From Myripristis murdjan (Eukaryota; Chordata; Actinopteri; Holocentriformes; Holocentridae), in contig NC_044003.1 in assembly GCF_902150065.1 (NCBI RefSeq), positions 15,393,987-15,457,986 of the forward strand: 64,000 nt of DNA, in the 5' to 3' direction. How positions within the stretch are numbered: position 1 is the first letter of the stretch; every line of letters begins with the position of its first letter. Under the pieces are notes generated by a model. The model was given only the letters and a program-made list of their open reading frames with translations, was not told the origin of the DNA and did not search any database. Shown here one piece after another: positions 36,401 to 46,778 of the stretch. The position numbers and the translations under genes were made by a program.

Positions 36401-37983
36401 ACACATATACAGCACCATAGGCTGAAAAAGCAAAATAAACTGATACCATGAGTTCACAAATACCAGAGTTACTGCTCTCAAGATTGCAGGAATCACAGAA
36501 TTAACTCGATTGGGGTCAACCATCCACCACTAACAAAAATAAATCTGGCTGCATCAGCTATAATGAGCAAGTGATCATTTTTAATTTCTTCTACACATCA
36601 TATAACAGAAAGACTAATAACTATTTTTTACTAAAAGATCAGTCTTACTTTGCATAATGCTACTGGCCTACTATCACGCATCATAGTGTATACAAACTCT
36701 GTAATCAGTGACCAACCAGTTACAACTCATTAATCACGTTGTGATTTAATTCTTTCAATCTTCTGAATGAGCGTCCCAGAGTTTTTACAGCGATGGATAA
36801 CAACTTAGGGGGCTCTATCAAGAGGAAATCTAATGAGGTGGTGTATCGTACATATTTCAACAGATTTAACAGACATTCAGTATAGAATGGCACAACTGTG
36901 TGCAATGTGATGCTGGAACCGATGATTATTTTCTCGATTAATCGATTAGTTGTTTGGCCCAGAAATGTCAGGAAAATGGTGACTTATTTTGCCCCAACCA
37001 ACAGCCCACAGCACAAAGATATATAGTTTATTGCCATAGAGGACTAATGAAAATATTTACATATTTGTCCTTGAGGATGACTCAGAATGATTAATTGATT
37101 ATCAAGATAGTTGGTGATGAATCTAATAGTGGGCAACTAATCATTGCAGCTCTGGCACAACACATTCATCCCACAGAGACAACACAACGCCATAAGACAA
37201 ATGAAAGTAGCACCATCAATACTCAAAGGTATGAGGTGTAGATGTTACAAGAGGGATTTCAGTGGCCTTGTTGCTTAATGAGCATTGTTTAATGAAATTC
37301 AACTAGGCCATACAAACTCATGAGGAGCACCTGCCAAATTGTGAAGTCTGGGTGTGAATCAAACACTTCTGCATTGCTGCTGGCATGTATTCTCTGCAAG
37401 GAGTAACTCATGGTAGCACGGTGTGCAGTGTGTGTGTGTGAGAGAAAATGAACATTTATTTTCATCTTTTGTCAAAATGACCCCTCCCTTTTAATGCTCC
37501 ATCAGACCAGAAACAAAAAAAGTCCAGTGTCCATTAGATATCTTCTTTTTCTAGTTCTGCTGTTTTACAATCATGAAAGTAAAAGTAAAAAGGAGAACTC
37601 GAAAAGATCAATCAACAGAAGAGCAGGTAGTTTGACTGTTAGTAGGTTTTCTTTGAGTCTGTGTGTGTGTGTGTGTGTGTGTGTAGTGATGGTTTCCTCC
37701 TTCCTTTTCCTGTGCACGCTGCAGATTATCAGTGATTTTCTTGATCTCTGTGTCACTACACACTTGCAGCACTATACTTAGAGCAGCACTTAGAGGCATA
37801 TAAGCATCACTTCACAGGCTAAAACTAATAAACGGCTACATTATGAGTTGAACTGCAACAGGACAAAGATGAAAGAAAAACTCAAGTAAAGCTTGAATGC
37901 ACCTTGCTTTGAAACTGAAAGTGAAGAAAATCTATAGATCAGTGAATACGTGCAGAGTGATTCCATGCATGCCCTGCACCATA

Positions 37984-38043
<60 letters not shown>

Positions 38044-38048
38044 GATGT

Positions 38049-38084
<36 letters not shown>

Positions 38085-39599
38085 AACATGGAGAATGAAG
38101 TGCTGTGCTGGGATAAAGATTTTTTTTAGCTTCCTGCCATCATAGAGACTGCACCTCAGAGCTTCTTCTTCTTATTCACTTTTTGACTTAGTGAAATCAG
38201 AAAAGAGGAAGTGAACTTATCAGCACGCTATCTACAATTCTGTACAGTGATACAATGACAGTTTTCTTCATCTCTGTTACTACAGAAACTGCAGCCAGGT
38301 ATTCACCTATATGCTCCAGCATTTTGAAACAGAGAACACCCTACACCATGAAAAACCGTCCCAAAAAAGGAAATACCATATTAAAGGTGCCACAACAGGT
38401 TATGTAAAAAGAGTGATGAATTATGGACTATATATATCCCTGCATAAGACTATATGAAAATAACTGAAGTGATTTAAGTCCTACAGGGTGACTAGTTTTT
38501 CTAGCCATTTTAACGAAGTTGAACTTGAGTGCGCAGACAGGCGGCGGGGTGTCAGTGTTACCCTTGAGGAAGGCCACAGCCACAAAACTGAATAAGGTGC
38601 GCTTCAGGAGCAGGAGACAGCAGCCTACAGCTTAGGCCTGTGCTGAAACCTTACATCCATAATGTAGGCTATCGGTGATTGTTCACTATTGTGGGTAAAC
38701 AATCCGCCAGCACAAAGCCGATGACACCCGAAGTAATGCCTCGTTGTCGGATTAAAAGTTGCACAAACCTAATTTCCCAGCAGGAAATAGCACATGTGTT
38801 GGTGATATTTAGCCCCGATACGTCACATTCTCTTTCGTGCTACAGGGTCGTGACGCCAAACTCCACATGAAAACATGGCAATTTAAAGTTCTTGCCCATC
38901 AGCAGAGACCTGCATCCGCGATATGAAACCACTTGAGATCTTTTACGCGAATTAGCCGCCAATCTTTGATTCGTCTTACCCCCAGTACACTAAACAACAC
39001 TTGCTTCAATGATACAACTTGCAGAATCGGCGGTTCTGGTGTCTCCGCTATCTTCTTACACCAAAACACAGCCGAAACGAACAGCCGGAGCCAATTGGAA
39101 ATATTAAGCTTTTATTGTAATAACCCGCGACTTGGCGTGTTATGGGTGCGCCGAATTTACCAGAAAATCCAGATGATTCGTAAAAGGCCTTGAGTCGTTC
39201 TCAGTGAGGTATCTATGTTTGCCGATAAGCACGGAAACGTCAAATTTCCAGATTTTTTATGGAAGTTTTGTAACGCCGTCTCTCTAAACGAGGAAGAAGG
39301 ATAAAGCGGGGGTAAAAGCATTTGCAGCGTCGAAAGCACATAAGTGTCAGCTGCACAGGGAGGACACAGCCTTCCCTTGCATGAATCTGCTGTATCAGTA
39401 ACTTCCTCGTCTACATCTGTGCCCCTCTCCGTCCCCTCTTACCACTTGTGCGCTCGTTTCGGGGTGCAGCAGTCGCCCCCGGTTGCGCCGCCGCGGCTGC
39501 GCCTCCTGTTGCGGCCGCACTGGCTCCATTTTCCTGCTCATCTCCGCTACTGTTGGTGCGCTTGCTTTTCTTCCCCTTGTTGCTCTTCTGGTTGGGCAT
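30473..39599 (-). CDS. heca: Headcase protein homologue
   Basis: Five coding exons join in phase: 39599-39443, 35478-34416, 33423-33257, 31469-31315, 30637-30473, giving 568 aa (human about 543). Headcase is a conserved regulator of differentiation and growth; the biochemical role is not settled. Exon 1 encodes a Lys-rich start (MPNQKSNKGKKSKR) and an Ala-rich stretch. Exon 2 holds the Cys/His-rich headcase domain (CATPLVCSLGRAIDLEKDDY, ILVQFNCIGRARSWNEKQCR, FCSCRCGQGHLKKD), then a Gly/Ser/Pro-rich variable linker and FLRRLDLSELLTHIPRHKLN. Exons 3-5 carry further CxxC pairs (CALCHRALP; CVDCLEGVHKIVCIKCKSRW; CKHCGKP; CPHCGNLDYHFVKPF) and end in YKVLEAY. The linker is longer and more Gly-rich than in mammals. 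Intron 1 is about 4 kb. Confidence 0.97.
33888..33945. repeat. Short TTTAAAGTC tandem stretch in HECA intron 2
   Basis: About five irregular copies of TTTAAAGTC/ATT in a row. It is simple sequence. Confidence 0.6.
36912..37154. repeat. Teleost dispersed repeat with GATTAATCGATTAG ends
   Basis: GATTATTTTCTCGATTAATCGATTAGTTGTTTGG on one side and GATTAATTGATTATCAAGATAGTTGG...CAACTAATCATTGCAGCTCTG on the other (quoted in pieces: TCGATTAATCGATTAG; ATTGCAGCTCTG) match a very common fish repeat of about 400 bp, here shortened. It lies in HECA intron 1. Confidence 0.7.
37660..37684. repeat. (GT)n microsatellite
   Basis: About 12 GT units in HECA intron 1. Confidence 0.95.
37991..38081. repeat. (GT)25 followed by (CA)15, inverted microsatellite
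   Basis: A run of 25 GT units (37991-38040), ten other bases, then about 15 CA units (38050-38081). The two runs are complementary, so one strand can fold back on itself. It lies in HECA intron 1. Confidence 0.95.
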
Positions 39600-39920
39600 T
39601 TTAGTGGGTCCAGATGTCAATTATATTTGCAATCTCTATCGACGACTGGTGTCCAGGTCTGACATTTCTGTGGATTCCATTTCTGCGGCGGGCTCTGCTG
39701 TTTTGCTGCCTTTTCTCGTCACGATGATGAAGGTATTGCTGTTATCACTCGCCTCCTGTGTGGCCAGCCGGGTTTTCTGCAGCTCTGACAGCGGCTACCT
39801 ATAACGTAGAACCATGCAAGTATTACATAGGGTATAACCCATAGGAAAGAAGGCGTGTCCGTCTCTTGTTTTGATTCCTGCACTGCTGTTTTCTTCCACC
39901 CCCGTGACGTCACGGCGACC
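39600..39920 (-). promoter_or_regulatory. heca: HECA 5' UTR and promoter region
   Basis: GC-richer than the surroundings with several CpGs, immediately upstream of the HECA start codon. It contains the CRE at 39905-39912. There is no TATA box at a sensible place. The start site is not determinable from sequence. Confidence 0.5.
39905..39912. promoter_or_regulatory. Full cAMP response element TGACGTCA
   Basis: A perfect palindromic CRE inside GTGACGTCACGG, about 310 bp upstream of the HECA start codon and in CpG-rich DNA. CREB/ATF proteins bind this word; its use here is inferred. Confidence 0.5.
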
Positions 39921-42900
39921 CCGCCCCCCGGCCTGGCTGTCAACTTATTGTTATGCTGCATTCATGTCCACAGGGAAGCTGGTATATACTAACTTTCGTC
40001 TTGGACATAATGATGTATATTGTATGTATGTATGTATTTCACAAGACAATACATAACATATCTGTAAATGTGTATTAGGCAGCCGGGATGATTATAATCT
40101 GGTGTCAGAAGACATCCCTGGCTGCCTTAGAATTAAAAAGTAAATTAAAGGGGCATTAGGTAGTTTATGATTATTATCAGCCTCTACTAGTGACTGATTA
40201 AACCAAGGCACTGCTACATCAACAGGTCTCTGGCACTAGAACTAGTAAGCTTGGCAATTAGAGCAGAGATGGAACATAAAATGCCTAATTGAGAGGTAAT
40301 ATACTGTGTTGCAGAATACAAATAACGCTTCATTGTTTGCAATGCAATACTTACTTTTTAGTCTGTGGAGGAGGAAATTTGTCACTTAAACTACTACACC
40401 ATTGCTGTGACTTACATGCTTTTTCCAAACTCATCCTCTTCCATTCAAAAACTGGGATGATTCAGATGCCTCACTTGTGAGCTTTGGTGAAAAATCAGAG
40501 AAACCAAACAGTACTGATATCCGGTGTTCATGATTGATAAGAATCAACCAGCATGGAAATTTACACTCAGAATAAGTAAACTTTTCCGCCATACTGCATC
40601 TTGGCTACCTAATTGTGGAATTATGAATAAATATGAGGAAATTAAATGAGTCAGGTGTGTGTGTCAGGGGGGTGAGGTCATCAAAAGTAACATGTTTTTG
40701 ATTGCTGAGTATGATATAAACTTGAGATAGTCATTTCTTATGCTATTTGTTGCTGGAAAGGGAATATATAAAGAATATTTTTGTAATGTTTAATGCATTA
40801 CCACCAACATTGTGTAAACGCGGCACCAGACTCAGAGGGGAGCAGGGAGTCCCAGGCATACAGGGACACCGGTAAGACACAGGAATCCGGGTCACGTATC
40901 TGTTGGGAGGTATCGCTCTCTGACTGTCTCACTTGGCACTCTAGGTGACATGAGGGAAAATATTTCCTCATCCTGTCACTGTGACATTCCTTGTGTGTAT
41001 TTAATTTCCTGTCTGATACATGAAGTGCAATGGCCTGATGCATTAAATCCGAGTGTCTAGAGTCTAGACCAACTAGAGAGATGTATTCCTGGATGGAAGA
41101 CCCTCCAGCACCCTGCTGTGGGCCCTAAGGGGAAAAGTCATAGCTGACAAAAAGCATCCCAGTGTAAAATGAGTAAAGTGTTTCTATTTCGCCTGTGTAT
41201 CCTCTATTAGCAGCTTTGTATTACGCTCTCTCCAGTCTTGTGATAACATGTGAAATGTTAATCTTAATTACAGCTATAAATAGCAATCAGATACACCAAA
41301 CATATATTAAAATCAAAATATAGCATGAGAGGTATCAAAAATAATGCAACTAGAGCATCTTCAGTAGATATAGTATATATGAATAAAAGTATGGCAAAAT
41401 GACAGGCTATATGCAAGTTATTTCCCTTTAGAATCATATAACACATGCTAAGCAATAATGTGCATTGGCCAGCACATTAACCTATAACAAATTACTCATT
41501 GATTATTTTTAAGAAGCTTAACTTTGCCTGAAAGACATTTGCATAAATATACATCCAAATCAAATGTACTTTGTTCCAGGATCCAGAGACATGAGACGGA
41601 TTCAAGGATGCAGGTTTAAAGGTTTTATTCCTCGCAGTGTTCCACAGAAATAGAAACCGTTTTTCTCTTAGGAATGTGTTCTTGTGAATACAAAAGACAG
41701 TAATGATGCACTTTGATCGACCTCAATCACACATCACGCAGGCATCCAAATCACAGGAAAGCGGGGACAAAGGTGCATGGCTCAAATTGTACATGATCAT
41801 TTTGTTTGGGTGTGCAATTTTGTTCTCTTGCCAAATTTTTTACCTGCAATTTGCATTTATCTGAAATGTGATTTATAGTGACTACAATAGAAAAAAGCTT
41901 CAATTCCTAGACTGACATTATTGCAAGCAGCATTTTTCTTCCCTACTCTTCTTTAATACATTATTTCCACATTTCTGATTATTCTCTGCCCTACTAAGTT
42001 TAACAGTGACTCCCATCTCAAAAGCAGACTATTGCTCTTTCTATTAGTTCCACTCAGATGGCTGCATTTCACATGACTGATCTTTTATGTCATGTCATGT
42101 CAGTCTCAACCATAACTCAACCAGAATCAGATTAAGATTACATGTAGATATGAATTCTGTTTTAAAAAACATACTTTGATATATATTTTTTATGATTTCA
42201 ACTCATTTGAGCCATCCATGCTACTTACATTACTGTTTAGAGAACACCCAGAGTGTCATAACACAACAAATGGATGATCTTTTTATACAGTTTAGAGAGT
42301 TCAAGCTTTTCTATTTTTTATGAAACAAACAAGCACTTAGAGCTAAAAGATTTAGCTGATTTGATTAAAAAAAAAAAATGGAGCATGTACGAATGCCTTT
42401 CAAAACTAAGGCCTATGGTACAGAACAAGGAATGGAAAAATGACTAATAAAGCTACAAATACACTTCTTGTGTCCAAAGTAAGACGTCTAATTTAAGTCA
42501 CAGATCAATTAAATATATTTTGGTTGTGTTAAGTCCTGAGAAACATGATCACAACAACTTTTCCATTTGACACCAATCACCCTGCAATTAGTAAGAATTG
42601 CACAAGAAATCCCGCTCTGCTTCCTTGGTCATTAAAAAGGCAAATTTTGGAGTGTGATTGGCAGAGAAAACACATTGCTATCCACATATAAAAAGCTGGA
42701 TACAAGGTACTCTGGGACATTGGCATGGATACAAAATGTGCAAAAGTTCCTCTTCAAACAAACTAGTAAATCTTAGCAGTTTCTATTACGGAATCATTCT
42801 TGGATTTGAAAAGGAGTTGGTCTGAGAACGTCAAATTACAAAGTCCACAAGAGGTAGTAATAATGACCCATGTAAACAATAAATGGAATTGCCATTTGGT

Positions 42901-44367
42901 GACGCTAAAAGTGGACACACACACTGCCAGCCATGTTCTTAAAGCTGCAATAGGCAAGATTTTGATGGAGAAATGCACTTATCTCATAAGTCTAAATCAA
43001 AAAGTGGTGCTGCAACAGAGAAGAGTGTCCCATCTCACTCATTTTTTATATTTCCCAGATTTCCCCAAATGAAAATCTGATGTTGGCACGGTCACTAGCG
43101 GGAAATCTCCTCTGTGCACAGAAAAGTGATGAGTCAGAACTTAACAATAAAATCCAAAACTGTCTCCTGAATAGAGCTGAGTGAGCACTTTATCCAGGGA
43201 AACCTAAACTCACTAAGCATGGCTGAACTTCTTCCCCTCCTCCACACATGAAGATGTTGAGGTTGCAGAGCGTGCAGATTGTTAAGTCATGTTACATCAT
43301 TTATGGGTAAAGAAGTCCTTCAAACTTAAAAAAAAAAAAAAAAAAGTCAATAGTTATTTTCTGTTGCCAAAGGACAAAGTTGCCTAGTGCAGCTCCTAAG
43401 AACAAGTTTCCATTTCAGACAAATTTTCAACACCAGATTTCTGCAGGAAAACTGGCTGAATAATATTACGACTTCAGATTTTCAGATCTCTTCTAGTTAA
43501 TATCTTGTGCTGTGTGTCCACTGTCCAACCAAACCGTTTAACAATAAAGGGGTGTATGAGGAATGCATTTGGTTCTGATAATTTCATCAAAAAATACACA
43601 AAAATCATACAATATCCTATTGAATATGTTGTACAAAATGGTATATTCCTGACCAGTGTGTTTAGTCTTACAAGTGTATCAAAATGTCTGCGTGGCATGT
43701 TAGACCCGTGGTTGATGGAACAGCAGCGCCTGAGAAAAGGAGAAACACCACTTTTCCTCATCATGTGAAAATATGAATGTGGTTGTCCCCCTAAAGCCCT
43801 ACTCCCCTTATGCAGTACTGTGGACATCACCAGGACAGACATGTGTAGGCAGTGTGGTAATAACCACCAAATCACATTAGTCCCTCCGCAGTGACCCTAT
43901 TTGTGCATGTGGCATCTGAGAATAGGGGCCTAGAGGCAGATCCGGTTTGAAAAGAGCATCCAAGCTACTCTCAAATACATTTTTGTGATTGACTGAGCTT
44001 GCCTGAAACAGTAAAACTGAATATATGAGCAGGCATGGAAACTGGGTACATAAGTCTATTGTTAAGTCAATTCTGTTTGGCCAATGCATTTCAGTGCAAA
44101 CACTGAGCCACATATTGCACATTAAGGAAGATAAATAAAAATGAAATTTGACAAACATTATTTCAAATTCAAGCAATCAACAAACTTAAGTTGGCACTGT
44201 GCTCAGTGTTCCTAAAACATCAGCATTTTGCTGAGGAGAAAATACTGATGAATTAGGCTCACTGACTCTCTGTTGCACTATTGAAGCTCAGTCAGTCACT
44301 CAAAGATATTTGAAAGGGATTCACAGCACCCAGATTTGCGAGACACAGTGTGGTCTGAGACATGGCT
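39921..44367. other. Spacer between HECA and ABRACL
   Basis: No gene is supported. The sequence is AT-rich, with a MITE copy at 42939-43399 and TATG-type simple sequence near 40017-40036. A block at 40790-41060 is more balanced in composition and could be a regulatory element, but nothing in it is diagnostic. ABRACL's 3' UTR must lie at the right end. Confidence 0.5.
42939..43399. mobile_element. TTAA-type miniature element, copy B
   Basis: It starts TTAAAGCTGCAATAGGCAAG and ends TTGCCTAGTGCAGCTCCTAA. The ends match copy A (10780-11205), and the inside shares AACTTAACA...AAAACTG-like words in the same order. The right TTAA has decayed to CTAA. An A-run (43328-43345) lies inside. Confidence 0.5.
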
Positions 44368-45393
44368 TCACTCTTGGAGCAGGATGACATCCACATCATC
44401 ATGAACACCCTGCAGGAGCAACTCGCCCTGGAAGGTCACCACCTTCTTCCTCTTGGCTGCCCTCAGGGTGCCCACCAGCGCCTCGAAGATGTTGGCACAT
44501 CGGTCGTCACTGAACAACACTCCAAACTTCACGCTGGTTTTTCCCTCAGCATCTGAAATGAGAAATCGGTACTGATTGATCACAAAAAAGTGTTACTTCC
44601 TAATACAGTGGAGACAAAGGAAAGGGCGCCACAGACAAAAACTCAAACTTCATTCATATCCATTGAGAGACGTCACAATACTAAATACATTGTTTGACTG
44701 ACAGGTGACTTCTGAGTAGGGTGACACAGAAACACTGAAGTAATTTGTGCTTAGACAGAGAGTAGATATAGCACAACAAGAATCCCACACATTTTCACTT
44801 CAATGTATGCATACTTTTTTGTACACTACTGTAATCATTTTTTTTCAATTAGTGAAGGGATTAGTGATATTTTGTCAGTATTTTGACTCCAAATACAAAA
44901 GTATGTTCACAAAAAAGTGTGACCATAATTTGTGATTTGCACTGACATGCTGTATGGAAATTTCCATTATGACATTTCAATTGACACAGGCCCTCCGACT
45001 TTGATAATGTGCAATAATCTAACAGTAAGTTCAATACACTCAATAACATAATGTGTCTATGTCACACTCTCCACAGAATTGCTAACTATAACAGTAGATC
45101 AAACTGAAAATGGCTATTCAGAAATAATCTTCAGACATGAAGAAGAAAGGCTTGCACCTGAAAGGTCACATGCTGTGGCAACAGTAAAAAGTTATGGGAG
45201 CCAACTTCAGTGGGTTTATTGTTTTTTCACAATAAAAGAGGTTTCCCAACAGCTCAGGTATGCCAAATTACTTCAAGAACACACAGGGTGAATTTTATCA
45301 TACTGATATACAGAATTATAGCCTGGACTCACTTTTACTGCCAAGACGCTGAATCTCCTGCACCAGCAAAGTTATTTCATGTTGGACATCCAT
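44368..45393 (-). CDS. abracl: Costars family protein ABRACL
   Basis: Two exons, 45393-45333 and 44552-44368, join in phase to 81 aa, exactly the usual family length. The protein is a single costars domain: MDVQHEITLLVQEIQRLGSK from exon 1, then SVKFGVLFSDDRCANIFEAL, GTLRAAKRKK and LLLQGVHDDVDVILLQE, nearly identical to the mammalian protein. Costars proteins are small cytosolic winged-helix-like proteins related to the C-terminus of ABRA/STARS and linked to actin dynamics and cell movement. The intron is about 780 bp. A 5' non-coding exon probably lies between 45.8 and 46.5 kb. Confidence 0.97.
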
Positions 45394-46569
45394 TGGCACT
45401 ACAAGGGGGGACAAAATCAAGTTTAGAGGAAATTACCCTAATGAGACATTAAATGTTTCAACAAAGCAAACAAGAAGCCATGGAGCTCATCTGATTGCCA
45501 TTAAGAGAGATGAAACAGAGTCTGTCATTGATTCAAACCAGCGATGTAATTGATGGGATGGTGGTCAGTTAAAGCCTGATACAATGAATTCTTTCTTGTA
45601 TGTAGAGAAGGCAGGACCAAAGTCTATTCAAAATCTTTCAGTTTAAGGTTTCCTTTCCCTGAAAAAGGTTTTATCGTGTAGAATGTAGCTTAAGATCATT
45701 TTCTATTTGCAAGAATTAACTCCCAGTTTGGCGGCATACATCAAATCCACCAAGCAAGACTTGTTTCAATAAATCTGTAACTTTTCATAACTGGTTCGCC
45801 CGCTATCCCCACGGAAATGCACCATGGTGGAGCAACGTGACCCAGTTGTGCAAACTGGGGTTTTACTGAAATTAAGTGCTACTTGACCACCAGATGCATG
45901 CCGAAATTCCCAGATAATCACATTTATTCATAACCGTTATTAAATCATGTCGCAACTCTTAATACATCATTATCAAAAGCTGCGTGACATTAAATTGCCA
46001 AAATAATGAATGGAGTCTGGCGGGCTTGAGTCTGGGGTGTCATTTTCTCCATACAAGACAACGGCACGTATTTACAATAAGCAGCAATACTAATACAATT
46101 TGAGTGTAGTACATGTATGCAACAATGCTACAGTAAGGTCTAACTTGTAAAAGACAAAAGGAGTGTGCAGCAATCTCTTTAACAAGCTGCAGCATGATGG
46201 GCGGACTACGTTCAATGCGGAAGTGGATGACTAGCTCTCCTGACTAGCTATCGAAAAGGCAGAGTTCAGGATTAACGCTTGCCACACTTCAGTCGGTACT
46301 ATAATCACAAGTCATTCTTCCATTCGGATCAATGTGCGGCATTAATAGACGTGCTAACTCCATGATGGCTGTTTTATAAAATACCAACCCACTGAACAGC
46401 CGCCCCTTGCTAGTGCAGTTAGCTAACTTAGCCGCTAGCTAACTGGCACTAGCAAGGGGCGGACAATTGTTAGAGAGCATAAACTTCACTGTATCGTGGT
46501 GAAAACTAATACCTCAGTAACTGCATAAACGGATTTTAGTGTAACTATTAGTCAAGAATATGTATTCAC
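45394..46569. other. Upstream region of ABRACL
   Basis: Probably holds ABRACL's first intron, leader exon and promoter. CpGs and GCTAGC/GTTAGC words become frequent from about 46200, suggesting the promoter lies at 46200-46560. A 26-bp-arm palindrome is at 46400-46462. I cannot place the leader exon. Confidence 0.45.
46400..46462. repeat. Palindrome with 26-bp arms near the ABRACL promoter
   Basis: CCGCCCCTTGCTAGTGCAGT...(46400-46425) is followed after about 10 nt by its complement (46436-46462), with a single one-base difference. The arms include a GC box (CCGCCCC) at each outer end and TTAGCTA at each inner end. Confidence 0.85.
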
Positions 46570-46778
46570 CAGACAGCAGCTACTTCTTCTTCTTCTTCTT
46601 TGGGTTTTTATTGGCGGATTGCAATCTTACCTTGAAGGTGCATACCGCCACCTACTGAACCGGAGTATGTAGAATGTATGCTAATTTATATTACTTCATG
46701 TCTATTTAAAAAATAAATAAATAAATAAATAAATAAAAAAATAAAGAAAAATAAAGAAAAACAAAGAAAAACAAAACA

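Noticed and set aside
37841-38145. Open frames of repeated Cys-Val or His-Thr
   Set aside because: They are translations of the GT/CA microsatellite.
39344-39804. Plus-strand frames of 86 and 118 codons at the HECA start
   Set aside because: They are antisense to HECA exon 1 and its CpG-rich leader, with no family resemblance.
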